This document shows positions 15,562 to 24,621 of a DNA stretch of 42,412 bases, one piece after another (position 1 is the stretch's first letter; the number at the start of each line of letters is the position of its first letter). Source of the DNA: an uncultured Blautia sp. (lineage in GTDB: Bacteria > Bacillota > Clostridia > Lachnospirales > Lachnospiraceae); assembly GCA_934364795.1 (NCBI GenBank), contig CAKRMK010000028.1, positions 1-42,412 of the forward strand. The letters are read 5' to 3'. Position numbers and translations under genes: made by a program. Under the pieces are notes generated by a model. That model ran no database searches, was not told the origin of the DNA, and saw only the letters and a program-made list of their open reading frames with translations.

Positions 15562-17160
15562 ATGATCCGTATTACCCAGTTAAAACTTTCAATTGATCAT
15601 TCAAAAGAGGAACTTATTCATAAAATTCAAAAAGCATTACGCCTGAAAACACCCTCTTTTACTTATGAAATCGTAAAACAATCTCTGGATTGCCGCCATA
15701 AAGAAGATAAAAAATTTGTATATACCATAGATGTATCGTTACAGGAAAAAAATGCAGAAGAAAAAACAGTACGCAAGATTCACGATAATAATATTACGTT
15801 AACCAAGAAGAAGGGATATGTTTTTCCCTCACCAGGAGAGGAAAAGCTTGTAAATCCCCCTGTAGTAGTTGGAAGTGGTCCGGCTGGGATTTTTTGCGCC
15901 TGGTACCTGGCAAAGGCCGGCTATCGTCCTCTTGTACTGGAGAGGGGTGAAGAAGCGCATACCCGGCAGAAAACAGTAGAGAATTTCTGGAAAAACGGTG
16001 TGCTGGATCCGGATTCCAATGTACAGTTCGGAGAAGGCGGTGCCGGTACCTTTTCTGATGGAAAACTGAATACACTTGTAAAAGATCCATCGGGCAGAAA
16101 TCATGAGGTGCTGAAACGTTTTGTTCAGGCAGGTGCACCTTCTGAAATCATTTATCAGCAAAAGCCCCATCTTGGCACAGACGTTCTGGTAGGTGTGGTA
16201 GAAACACTGCGCCATCAGATTGAAGAAATGGGAGGAGCCTTTCAGTTTCGTTCAAAAGTCACAGATCTGATTTTTGAAAACGGCCGGTTAAAAGAAGTCG
16301 AGATAAATAATCAAAAACACATTCCGGCACAGGTCTGCGTACTGGCTGTGGGCCACAGTGCAAGAGATTCTTTTTCCATGTTTGCCAAAAGGGAAATTTA
16401 TATGGAGCCTAAATCATTTGCAGTGGGAGTACGGGTGGAACATCCCCAGTCTATGATCAATATGGCACTTTATGGCGAAGAAAAAAATGATAAGCTTGGC
16501 GCTGCTGCCTATAAGGTTACCCATACCTGTGAAAACGGCAGAGGTGTTTACTCTTTTTGCATGTGCCCGGGTGGTTATGTGGTAAACGCATCTTCAGAAG
16601 CAGAAAAACTGGCTGTAAATGGCATGAGTTACCAGGCAAGAGACAGCCGCAATGCAAACAGTGCCCTGATCGTATCGGTAACACCTGCCGATTTTCCAGA
16701 AGAAGGCCCTCTTGGCGGCGTAGAATTTCAGCGAAGCCTGGAACGTGCAGCCTGGGAAGCAGGTAATGGCAAGGTTCCTGTGCAATTGTTTAAAGATTAT
16801 CAAAATCACAGGGCAAGCACTGAACTTGGCGAAATTATCCCTTGTATAAAAGGTGCCTATATTCCCGGAAATGTAAGGAATATTTTTCCAAAAGAAATCG
16901 GAGATTCTATTGAAGAAGGAATTCTGGCCTTCGGAAAAAAAATCAAAGGGTTTGACAGGCCAGATGCCGTCCTTTCCGGAGTAGAAAGCCGCACCTCTTC
17001 ACCAGTAAGAATTGTCCGTGACAAAGATTCTCTGGAAGCCAATTATGAAGGAATCTATCCCTGCGGGGAGGGAGCCGGATATGCCGGAGGAATCACCTCT
17101 GCAGCCATGGACGGTATTAAAGTGGCAGAAGCCATTTCTAAAAAGTTTAGAAATTTTTAG
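15562..17160 (+). CDS. Uncharacterised FAD-dependent dehydrogenase (COG2509-type)
   Basis: A 532-residue flavoprotein. The N-terminal 100 residues form a small basic domain; the FAD motif VVVGSGPAGIFCAW begins near residue 101 (first Gly at 104). The segment NVQFGEGGAGTFSDGKL and the C-terminal YPCGEGAGYAGGITSAAMDG are strong signatures of this widespread family. No reaction is known. AAAGGAG lies 9 bases before ATG 15562. It is the last gene before a strong terminator whose stem begins in its stop codon, so the unit starting at mutS or ynbB ends here. Confidence 0.85.
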   Translation: MIRITQLKLSIDHSKEELIHKIQKALRLKTPSFTYEIVKQSLDCRHKEDKKFVYTIDVSLQEKNAEEKTVRKIHDNNITLTKKKGYVFPSPGEEKLVNPPVVVGSGPAGIFCAWYLAKAGYRPLVLERGEEAHTRQKTVENFWKNGVLDPDSNVQFGEGGAGTFSDGKLNTLVKDPSGRNHEVLKRFVQAGAPSEIIYQQKPHLGTDVLVGVVETLRHQIEEMGGAFQFRSKVTDLIFENGRLKEVEINNQKHIPAQVCVLAVGHSARDSFSMFAKREIYMEPKSFAVGVRVEHPQSMINMALYGEEKNDKLGAAAYKVTHTCENGRGVYSFCMCPGGYVVNASSEAEKLAVNGMSYQARDSRNANSALIVSVTPADFPEEGPLGGVEFQRSLERAAWEAGNGKVPVQLFKDYQNHRASTELGEIIPCIKGAYIPGNVRNIFPKEIGDSIEEGILAFGKKIKGFDRPDAVLSGVESRTSSPVRIVRDKDSLEANYEGIYPCGEGAGYAGGITSAAMDGIKVAEAISKKFRNF

Positions 17161-17187
17161 GAGAGAGTATACATCTCTCCTTTTTTA
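17159..17187 (+). terminator. Strong intrinsic terminator
   Basis: AGGAGAGA (17159-17166) pairs perfectly with TCTCTCCT (17174-17181) around a 7-base loop, followed by six or seven T. The stem overlaps the stop codon of the upstream flavoprotein gene. It cleanly separates the mismatch-repair side from the radC-mre side. Confidence 0.9.
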
Positions 17188-17241
17188 TGCTAAAATGAAT
17201 CAGTAAACCTGTCAGCCCTGGAGAACTGCGGGTACAAAAAT

Positions 17242-17952
17242 ATGAATAAAAAGAAACAGACAATCAGAGAATTGCCAGAATCAGAGAGGCCTTATGAGAA
17301 ATGTATCAAGTGGGGACCCTCATCACTTAGTGACAGCGAACTTCTGGCAGTGATCCTAAGAACCGGCGTGCAGGGAAGTAATTCACTTGCACTTGCCAAT
17401 CAAATCTTAAGTCTTACGAAAGATACCTCATATCCAGGTCTTCTGGGACTTCTACACATGTCCCTCCCGGATCTGATGAAGGTGAACGGAATCGGAAAGG
17501 TGAAAGCCGTCCAGCTGAAATGTATCGGGGAACTTTCCAAACGGATGGCGTCTGCAGCTGCCAGACCGAGACTTTCTTTTAATGATCCCGTTACCATAGC
17601 AAGATACTATATGGAACATCTCAGGCATGAGGAGCAGGAGATGCTGATTGTTATGCTGTTAGATGGAAAAAATCACCTTCTTGGAGAACAGACGGTTTCA
17701 AGGGGAACCGTTGGTGCCACACTGATTACACCCAGAGAGGTTTTTGTGGAGGCGCTGAAGTTTCATGCCGTAAGCCTGATCATGATTCATAACCATCCAA
17801 GCGGTGATCCTTCACCAAGCGAGTGTGACATGAAGATTACAGAACGTATTTACAGGGCAGGAGAGCTTATCGGGGTGAAGCTTTTGGATCACATTGTGAT
17901 CGGCGACCAGAAATACGTAAGTTTCAAGGAGCAGGGACTTCTTGATTTCTAA
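17242..17952 (+). CDS. radC: RadC / JAB-domain protein
   Basis: A 236-residue protein with an N-terminal helix-hairpin-helix region (LMKVNGIGKVKAVQLK, residues 75-90) and a C-terminal JAB/MPN metalloprotease-like fold. The JAMM metal site is H183-N-H185 in HNHPSGDPSPSE with D196 or a neighbouring acid completing it. Named for radiation repair, but a repair role has been questioned and its true activity is unknown. It often heads the mreBCD cluster in Firmicutes, as here; mreB follows after 49 bases. It has no convincing promoter of its own beyond a weak TGCTAAAAT extended -10 near 17190. Confidence 0.92.
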   Translation: MNKKKQTIRELPESERPYEKCIKWGPSSLSDSELLAVILRTGVQGSNSLALANQILSLTKDTSYPGLLGLLHMSLPDLMKVNGIGKVKAVQLKCIGELSKRMASAAARPRLSFNDPVTIARYYMEHLRHEEQEMLIVMLLDGKNHLLGEQTVSRGTVGATLITPREVFVEALKFHAVSLIMIHNHPSGDPSPSECDMKITERIYRAGELIGVKLLDHIVIGDQKYVSFKEQGLLDF

Positions 17953-18001
17953 AACAGAATAATCCTTTTGGGGGAAGGGATAATGATGAAGGGACAGATA
18001 T

Positions 18002-19015
18002 ATGCTGTTTGAGAAAACATATGGAATAGATCTTGGAAGCAGTTCCGTTAAGGTCTATTCCATGATTCGAAATAAAAGTTACATTGAGAAGAACATGATT
18101 GCGGCGAAAGGCCGCAAAATCATAGCCGTGGGCAACGAAGCATACGAAATGTTTGAAAAAGCACCGTCTGACATTTCAGTTAGTTCGCCGATGGCTTTTG
18201 GTATGATTGCCAATCTGGAACTGCAGGAAATTGTACTTTACAGTATGATGAAAAAAATTGATAAAATTCTTGGAATAGGCTCCGTTATGTATTTTGCTGT
18301 TCCGCTTGATATGACGGCAATTGAGAAACGTGCCTATTACCAGGTTGCAAATGGACACTGGCTTCGCAAGAACCGGGTCTATATGGTGGAGGCTCCTATT
18401 GCAGATGCCATCGCAATGGGAATAGATCTGGAGAATAATGCAGGCAGTATGCTGGTTAATATCGGGGCACAGAGCACGAATTTTTCCATTATTACCGGCG
18501 GCAGAATCATTATCAGTAAGAAGATTCCTATTGGCGGACGCCAGATGAATGAAGCAGTATGCAGCGAAGTACGAAAGCGGTATAACCTGCAGATTGGTAC
18601 CCGTACAGGGAAGCGGCTGAAGCTGGTTATGGGACGCCTGGCAGATCAGCATAAGCAGGCACGTAAGGTAGTCGGCATTGACAGTGTATCCGGACTTCCA
18701 CGGGAGGAAGTTATTTCTGCCTATGTGGTAAATGCCGGTATTATGAACTGTGTCAATGAGATTGGCGCCCAGATGAAAGTGTTTCTGGAGCGTATCCCTC
18801 CGCAAATTTCCTATCATATAGCCAAGGAAGGAATTTATCTCACCGGAGGAAGTACCAGAATTCCACATATTGATACTTATCTGGCCAGTTATACAGGGTA
18901 TTCCTTTAATCTGTCAGATCTGTATGAGACATCAGCTGTTACCGGACTTGAGAAAATCATCCATGACCGGGAGCTTCGCAAATGGGCACAGCCTATCACG
19001 CAGAGAAAATTATAA
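18002..19015 (+). CDS. mreB: Rod-shape protein MreB (divergent)
   Basis: A 337-residue actin-like ATPase. The first phosphate loop is DLGSSSVKVY, the second phosphate segment is VNIGAQSTNFSII, and the adenosine motif is LTGGSTRIPHID. MreB filaments on the inner membrane face guide the cell-wall elongation complex with MreC, MreD, RodA and PBP2, all encoded next door. It differs from textbook MreB in several loops, for example DLGSSS in place of DLGTAN, but position and length leave little doubt. AAGGGA lies 7 bases before ATG 18002. Confidence 0.88.
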   Translation: MLFEKTYGIDLGSSSVKVYSMIRNKSYIEKNMIAAKGRKIIAVGNEAYEMFEKAPSDISVSSPMAFGMIANLELQEIVLYSMMKKIDKILGIGSVMYFAVPLDMTAIEKRAYYQVANGHWLRKNRVYMVEAPIADAIAMGIDLENNAGSMLVNIGAQSTNFSIITGGRIIISKKIPIGGRQMNEAVCSEVRKRYNLQIGTRTGKRLKLVMGRLADQHKQARKVVGIDSVSGLPREEVISAYVVNAGIMNCVNEIGAQMKVFLERIPPQISYHIAKEGIYLTGGSTRIPHIDTYLASYTGYSFNLSDLYETSAVTGLEKIIHDRELRKWAQPITQRKL

Positions 19016-19042
19016 ATACTATTTTTTTAGGGGAGCCATTTC

Positions 19043-19975
19043 ATGAAAAACCTGAAGAAAAAATTTCAATTTCGTATTAATTTGAAAAGTAAACATTTAC
19101 TGGCAATTATGACATTATTTTGTCTTAGCTGTATTGTCTCTACCTTTGCCTCTGGAATTTCCACTGCACCATTACAGGAAGCAGCTGGATTTGTCATCGT
19201 GCCTTTTGAGAAAAGTATTGAGAAAATTGGAGCTATGGTTCGTTCTGTAAGAGACAGTTTTCAGGACAAGCAGGACCTGATCTTTGAAAATGAGGAGCTG
19301 AAAGCAGAAATCGACAGCCTGACCACACAGAATAATAAGCTGATCCAGGATCAGGGCGAATACCAGCGGCTGAAAGAATTGTACAATCTGGATCAGACCT
19401 ATGAAGAATACCCGAAAGTGGCAGCTACTATTATTTCCAAGGATCCCGGCAACTGGTATGATACTTTTATGATTAACAAAGGTTCTAATGACGGAATCCG
19501 AGTGGACAATAATGTAATTGCAGGCAAGGGACTGGTTGGAATCGTTACAGAAGTCGGAGCTTCCTGGGCCACAGTACGTTCCATTATTGATGACAGCAGC
19601 AGCGTCAGTGCCATGACAGTAAGTACTTCAGATAACTGTATTGTAACAGGAGATCTGGAACTGATCGATGAAGGTAAACTGCGTTTTGAGCAGCTTTATG
19701 ATCAGGAAGATAAAGTAAGCGTGGGAGAACGTATTGTAACTTCCAACATCAGCGAAAAATTTGTAGAGGGGCTTTTTATCGGCTATGTAAGCGAAGTTGA
19801 AGTGGACAGCAACAATCTGACGAAAACAGGTACTATTGTCACTCCGGTGGATTTTCTTCATCTGAAGGATGTGCTTGTCATTACTGTAAATAAGCAGGAT
19901 ATGATAGATGGAACTGCAAATGATGCTGCAAACAGTGATTCCACCTCTGAAGACAGCTCTGATCAGGCAGAATAG
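19043..19975 (+). CDS. mreC: Cell-shape protein MreC
   Basis: A 310-residue bitopic membrane protein: basic cytoplasmic N-terminus, membrane segment at about 18-38, extracytoplasmic coiled coil at about 72-115, then the paired beta-barrel domain with DPGNWYDTFMINKGSNDGI and the VGIVTEVG segment. MreC links MreB to PBP2 and RodA and is thought to activate them. GGGGAG (19030-19035) lies 7 bases before the start. The acidic Ser-rich last 25 residues are probably disordered. mreD begins 9 bases after the stop. Confidence 0.93.
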   Translation: MKNLKKKFQFRINLKSKHLLAIMTLFCLSCIVSTFASGISTAPLQEAAGFVIVPFEKSIEKIGAMVRSVRDSFQDKQDLIFENEELKAEIDSLTTQNNKLIQDQGEYQRLKELYNLDQTYEEYPKVAATIISKDPGNWYDTFMINKGSNDGIRVDNNVIAGKGLVGIVTEVGASWATVRSIIDDSSSVSAMTVSTSDNCIVTGDLELIDEGKLRFEQLYDQEDKVSVGERIVTSNISEKFVEGLFIGYVSEVEVDSNNLTKTGTIVTPVDFLHLKDVLVITVNKQDMIDGTANDAANSDSTSEDSSDQAE

Positions 19976-19984
19976 GAGGATCAA

Positions 19985-20512
19985 ATGAAAAGTAAGATCG
20001 TCTTTTTTCTTACTATTATAGTATGTTTTTTACTGCAATGCACAGTCATGGATCTGATTTCCATTGGCTCCGTAACGCCGAACTTGATGCTGATTCTCTG
20101 CGTATCAATGGGGCTTATGCGGGGTCGTAAAAGTGGTTTGTGGACTGGATTTTTTCTGGGTCTTCTGGTAGATCTGTTTTTCGGTTCCGTATTCGGATTT
20201 TATGCATTGATCTATATGTATATCGGTTATCTTAGCGGCTATGCACACAGGATTTATTACGATGATGATGTAAAAGTCCCCATGTTTCTTGCCGCTGGGG
20301 CGGATCTTTTATACAATCTGTCCGTTTATGGTTTACAGTTTCTTCTTCGTGGAAGACTGGGAATTCGTACATATTTATACAGAATCATCATTCCGGAAAT
20401 GTTTTATACGGTATTTATCACTTTGATTGTGTACCGGCTTTTCCGCTACATTAACTATCGCTATATGAACATCACAAGGAAAGAAAGTGAGTCAATTTGG
20501 ATACTAAAATAA
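19985..20512 (+). CDS. mreD: Cell-shape protein MreD
   Basis: A 175-residue protein with about five or six membrane segments (first at about 4-22) and the MreD-like MGLMRGRKSGLWTGFFLGLLVD motif region. It belongs to the elongasome and is folded like a substrate-binding ECF S-component, although its own role is not known. AGGAGG overlaps the mreC end, and its last 16 bases overlap the start of mrdA, so translation of the three is likely coupled. Confidence 0.9.
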   Translation: MKSKIVFFLTIIVCFLLQCTVMDLISIGSVTPNLMLILCVSMGLMRGRKSGLWTGFFLGLLVDLFFGSVFGFYALIYMYIGYLSGYAHRIYYDDDVKVPMFLAAGADLLYNLSVYGLQFLLRGRLGIRTYLYRIIIPEMFYTVFITLIVYRLFRYINYRYMNITRKESESIWILK

Positions 20513-23394
20513 AACAGTTTTTCAGCAAAATCAGCTTAAAAAGAACAACAGTATTAATACTTGTTTTTGTTTTCATGTCCGTAATACTGGTACGGCGTCT
20601 GTTTGATCTGCAGATCATTCAGGGCGAAGATTACATCAGCAAATTCCAAGCAAGAACCACAAAGGAACGTGTGATCAAAAGCACCCGCGGAAACATCCTG
20701 GACAGAAATGGTGATATTCTTGCGTCCAATGTGCTTTCTTACTCCATTACCTTTGAAGATAACGGAACCTACAATTCTACAAGAGAGAAAAACCTTACCC
20801 TGAACGGAGTTGCCTATCAGGTGCTTAAGATTTTACAGAGCAATGGGGATGATATCACCCATTCTTTTCATATTGTTGTAGGAAACAGCGGGGAATACGA
20901 ATTTGATGTGACAGAGGGCTTTACATTAAACCGTTTCCGGGCAGATATTTATGGTCAGGCTCTCATTGATAATCTGACAGCAGACCAGAAGAAAGCTACA
21001 GCATCAGATATGATGAAGTTTCTTTCAGGCTCTGAAAAGTTTGCCATTGTTCTGGAAGGAGACAGGGCTTATACAGAGGAAGAGCTTACCTCTCATGGAC
21101 TTCCCACAACTCTTACCAGACAGGAAATGTTGGATATTGCCACTATCAGATATGAATTAAATACAAACAGTTTTAAAAAATATATGCAGGTTACCATTGC
21201 CACAAATGTAAGTGAGAATTCAGTTGCTGCCATTATGGAAAACAAAACAGGCCTGCAGGGAATCGATGTAGTGGAGGATTCTATCCGCCAGTATATTGAT
21301 GATGAAAGTATGGCCCCCATTCTGGGTTATACAGGTAAAGCTTCTTCAGAGGAATTAACAGAGCTTCGTAAGCAGAATCCGGATTATTCCAATGATGCCA
21401 TCGTCGGTAAAGCCGGAATTGAGCAGTATATGGAGCTTACCCTCCAGGGAACCGATGGAAAAGAAACCGTTTCTGTTGATAATCTGGGAAAGGTTTTAAA
21501 AATTGATGAGGATACCAAGGTAGAGCCTGTTGCAGGTAATGATGTGCAGCTTACTATTGAAACAGACTGGCAGTCTGCTATTTACCAGATCCTGAAGCAG
21601 AGAGTTGCAGGTGTGCTTCTTTCAAAAATTGATGCAGTAAAAACCTTTGACTATTCTGCAGTTACAGACGCCAGCCAGATCCGTATTCCAATATATGATG
21701 TATATAATGCATTAATATCCAACAGCGTCATTGATATTACCAAGTTCAGTAACGAAGACGCCTCTGATATAGAAAAAAATTTATATGCCAAATTTCAACA
21801 AAAGCAGCAGAGTGTTTTTGATACAATAAGCACGAAGCTGAATGGTTCCAATCCGCCGGCATATAAAGATGAGGACGAAGAAACACAGGAATATCTCTCC
21901 TATATATGCAATGATCTTCTTCGGGATACCCTTGGAATTATTTCCAAAGATGCCGTAGATACAACGGATGAAACCTATAAAGCCTGGACAACAGACGAAA
22001 GCATCAGCCTGAAAGATTACCTGACTTATGCCACCAGCCAGGGATGGATTGACATCTCCAGTTTTTCACCAGAGGGAGAATATCTGGATTCTGCCGAAAT
22101 TTACCAGGCTCTGACAAAGTATATCATCGATTATCTTAGCACAGATACCGGTTTTTCCAAACTTCTGTACAAGCATATGCTTCTGGAAGACACAATTTCC
22201 GGCCAGGAGATCTGTCTGGTATTATATGAACAGGGTATTCTGGATAAAAATGACGGCACTTACGAGAATCTGGCTTCCGGTGCAATGGGAGCATATGATT
22301 TTATGATCAACAAAATCTATAATCTTGAAATTGAGCCTGCACAGCTTGCCCTTATGCCATGTTCTGCTTCCGCAGTCGTTGTAGATGTTAAGAACGGGGA
22401 TGTTGTGGCATGTGTATCTTATCCTGGATATGACAATAACAGGCTTACCAATGATATGGATACAGAATACTATGCAAAATTGGCTCTGGATCAGTCCAGC
22501 CCGTTCTTTAACAAGGCCACACAGCAGACGACGGCTCCAGGTTCTACTTTGAAGCTTCTTTCTACCATAGCTGGAATGGAAGAAGGGCTTATTGATGAAA
22601 GTACTTATATAGAGTGTACCGGAACTTTTGATTATGTAGATCCGCCAATTAACTGCTGGGATAAAAATGGACATGGTGCATTGGATATCCGTACAGCTAT
22701 TGAACAGTCCTGTAACTATTTCTTTAATATGATCGGTTTCCAGCTTGGAAAGGTTGGCGACAATGAATTTTCTGAAGTGCAGAGCTTAAGCAAGCTTCAG
22801 GAGTATGCATCTTTGATCGGGCTTGATCAGAAAACAGGAATTGAACTTTCAGAAGCTGCTCCCAGAGTTTCTGATGCAAAAGCAGTTCCTTCCTACATGG
22901 GACAGGGAAATAACCTGTTTACCACCAGTGAATTAGCCAGATATGCCACTGTAATGGCTACTTCCGGAAATATATTTAAGCTGACCCTTCTGGATAAAGT
23001 AAGTGATCCCAAGGGAGAAGTTATTGAAGAATATGAGCCTGAGATCCAGGATGTTGTCAATATTTCTTCTAACATCTGGGATGTAATCCACGACGGTATG
23101 CGCCGTGTAATTCAGACACATACACAGTTTGACGGATTAGGGGTGGAAGTAGCAGGAAAAACCGGTACAGCTGAGCTTGACCTTCGTCATCCAAACCATG
23201 GACTTTTTGTAGGCTATGCACCAGCTTCCGATCCGGAATATGCTATTGCCATCCGTATTGCAAATGGCTACAGCTCCGGTAATGCCTGCCTGATTGCTAA
23301 TGATGTTTTTAAATATATGTACAATCTTGCAGATAAAGATTCTATTCTCACTGGATATGCAGCTACAGATACCAGTGATACATCGAATGACTAA
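20497..23394 (+). CDS. mrdA: Penicillin-binding protein 2 (elongation transpeptidase)
   Basis: A class B PBP that cross-links peptidoglycan during side-wall growth with RodA. One membrane segment lies at about 16-33, then the dimerisation domain with RGNILDRNGDILA at about 64-76. The transpeptidase motifs are S683-x-x-K686 (PGSTLK), S738-C-N740 and K888-T-G-T891. At 965 residues it is 250-350 longer than typical PBP2; the extra length is an acidic insert at about residues 370-610, ahead of the catalytic SxxK. Similar long PBP2 proteins occur in Lachnospiraceae. The start overlaps mreD by 16 bases. Confidence 0.92.
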   Translation: MDTKIKQFFSKISLKRTTVLILVFVFMSVILVRRLFDLQIIQGEDYISKFQARTTKERVIKSTRGNILDRNGDILASNVLSYSITFEDNGTYNSTREKNLTLNGVAYQVLKILQSNGDDITHSFHIVVGNSGEYEFDVTEGFTLNRFRADIYGQALIDNLTADQKKATASDMMKFLSGSEKFAIVLEGDRAYTEEELTSHGLPTTLTRQEMLDIATIRYELNTNSFKKYMQVTIATNVSENSVAAIMENKTGLQGIDVVEDSIRQYIDDESMAPILGYTGKASSEELTELRKQNPDYSNDAIVGKAGIEQYMELTLQGTDGKETVSVDNLGKVLKIDEDTKVEPVAGNDVQLTIETDWQSAIYQILKQRVAGVLLSKIDAVKTFDYSAVTDASQIRIPIYDVYNALISNSVIDITKFSNEDASDIEKNLYAKFQQKQQSVFDTISTKLNGSNPPAYKDEDEETQEYLSYICNDLLRDTLGIISKDAVDTTDETYKAWTTDESISLKDYLTYATSQGWIDISSFSPEGEYLDSAEIYQALTKYIIDYLSTDTGFSKLLYKHMLLEDTISGQEICLVLYEQGILDKNDGTYENLASGAMGAYDFMINKIYNLEIEPAQLALMPCSASAVVVDVKNGDVVACVSYPGYDNNRLTNDMDTEYYAKLALDQSSPFFNKATQQTTAPGSTLKLLSTIAGMEEGLIDESTYIECTGTFDYVDPPINCWDKNGHGALDIRTAIEQSCNYFFNMIGFQLGKVGDNEFSEVQSLSKLQEYASLIGLDQKTGIELSEAAPRVSDAKAVPSYMGQGNNLFTTSELARYATVMATSGNIFKLTLLDKVSDPKGEVIEEYEPEIQDVVNISSNIWDVIHDGMRRVIQTHTQFDGLGVEVAGKTGTAELDLRHPNHGLFVGYAPASDPEYAIAIRIANGYSSGNACLIANDVFKYMYNLADKDSILTGYAATDTSDTSND

Positions 23395-23402
23395 ACATAA
23401 GC

Positions 23403-23435
23403 ATATGCCTGCCGGAGGTGCTCTGACAGGCATAT
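23403..23435 (+). promoter_or_regulatory. Hairpin between mrdA and minD
   Basis: ATATGCCTG (23403-23411) and CAGGCATAT (23427-23435) form a perfect 9-base-pair stem around a 15-base loop. There is no T tract, so it is not a standard terminator; an RNA-processing site or translational element is possible. It occupies the place where minC is usually found. Confidence 0.4.
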
Positions 23436-23490
23436 ACCTAAGAGAAATACCAGAGTTTTGGAACATTTTGTTTAGGAGGAATCAGAGAAA

Positions 23491-24273
23491 ATGGGTGAAG
23501 TCATTGTCATTACATCCGGAAAAGGCGGTGTAGGAAAAACAACTACAGTTGCTAATATTGGAACCGGACTGGCTATGATGGGAAAGAAAACAGTGGTTGT
23601 GGATACAGATATCGGCCTTCGGAATCTGGATGTGGTTCTGGGTCTTGAAAACCGTATTGTTTACAACCTGGTGGATGTGGTAAATGGAAGCTGCCGCCTG
23701 AAACAGGCACTGATCAAAGATAAAAGACATCCGGACTTATATCTGCTTCCATCTGCACAGACAAAAGATAAAACAGCAGTATCACCGGAACAAATGATAA
23801 AACTGACTGATGATCTGCGGGAAGAATTTGATTATATTCTGCTGGACTGCCCGGCAGGAATTGAGCAGGGATTCAAAAATGCCATTGCAGGTGCCGACAA
23901 GGCCCTTGTAGTAACCACCCCGGAAGTATCTGCTATCCGGGATGCAGACAGAATCATCGGGCTTCTGGAAGCAAACGAGCTTCGGGATATCCATCTGATC
24001 ATTAACCGGCTGCGTCCGGATATGATTGCCAGAGGGGATATGATGTCTGTTGACGATGTAACAGAGATTCTGGCAGTAGATCTGATTGGAACTTTACTGG
24101 ACGATGAACAGATTGTAGTTGCCACCAATCAGGGAGAGCCTTTATCAGGAAAAAATTCCCAGGCAGAGGAAGAGTACCGGAATATCTGCAAACGGCTTAT
24201 GGGAGAGGAAGTTCCTTTCGTAGAGATCCGGCAGAAAAAAAACATGTTTTCAAGATTATTCCGGAAACATTAA
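23491..24273 (+). CDS. minD: Septum-site ATPase MinD
   Basis: A 260-residue deviant Walker A ATPase (GKGGVGKTTT at residues 10-19) that binds the membrane when ATP-bound through a C-terminal amphipathic helix (KNMFSRLFRKH). It places the division-inhibiting Min system away from midcell. TAGGAGGAA lies 11 bases before ATG 23491. minE follows after about 100 bases, but minC, the actual FtsZ inhibitor, is absent from its usual place upstream. Confidence 0.94.
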   Translation: MGEVIVITSGKGGVGKTTTVANIGTGLAMMGKKTVVVDTDIGLRNLDVVLGLENRIVYNLVDVVNGSCRLKQALIKDKRHPDLYLLPSAQTKDKTAVSPEQMIKLTDDLREEFDYILLDCPAGIEQGFKNAIAGADKALVVTTPEVSAIRDADRIIGLLEANELRDIHLIINRLRPDMIARGDMMSVDDVTEILAVDLIGTLLDDEQIVVATNQGEPLSGKNSQAEEEYRNICKRLMGEEVPFVEIRQKKNMFSRLFRKH

Positions 24274-24309
24274 ATAAAAGTTTTTTGTGAGGAGCCATTT
24301 GATTTTTTG

Positions 24310-24338
24310 TTGTTTAACAGGTTTTATATAATTATATT
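24310..24338 (+). promoter_or_regulatory. Putative promoter of minE
   Basis: TTGTTT (24310-24315) and TATATT (24333-24338) are 17 bases apart in the gap between minD and minE. Neither hexamer is perfect, and the region is AT-rich, so the support is modest. Confidence 0.35.
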
Positions 24339-24374
24339 ATGTAAACTATGTTCTATAAAAAGGAGGTACACCAT

Positions 24375-24617
24375 ATGAGAACCTTCTTACATGAGAAAAG
24401 ACGTTCGGCAGGATATGCCCGGGAAAGAATGAAGCTGCTTCTAATCTCGGAGCGTATTGAATGCTCCCCACAGATGATGAAAATGCTAAAAAGTGATCTG
24501 GTACATACAGTGAAAAAGTATGTGACCGTGGAAGAAAATAAAGTGAAAATACAGATATCACAGGAGCCGCCTGTACTTATGGCATATATTCCTGTGCTGA
24601 CAAAAAAGGACAGATAA
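24375..24617 (+). CDS. minE: Cell division topological factor MinE
   Basis: An 80-residue protein that stimulates MinD ATPase and drives Min dynamics. The N-terminal RERMKLLLISER segment matches the MinD-binding helix, and the C-terminal half carries the dimerisation strands ending in PVLMAYIPV. I chose ATG 24375 because AGGAGGT (24361-24367) lies 7 bases upstream; an in-frame ATG at 24348 precedes that SD and is unlikely. rodA begins 4 bases after the stop. Confidence 0.88.
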   Translation: MRTFLHEKRRSAGYARERMKLLLISERIECSPQMMKMLKSDLVHTVKKYVTVEENKVKIQISQEPPVLMAYIPVLTKKDR

Positions 24618-24621
24618 ATTT

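Noticed and set aside
18176..18868. Minus-strand open frame of 230 codons in mreB
   Set aside because: It is antisense to conserved MreB motifs and shows no domain.
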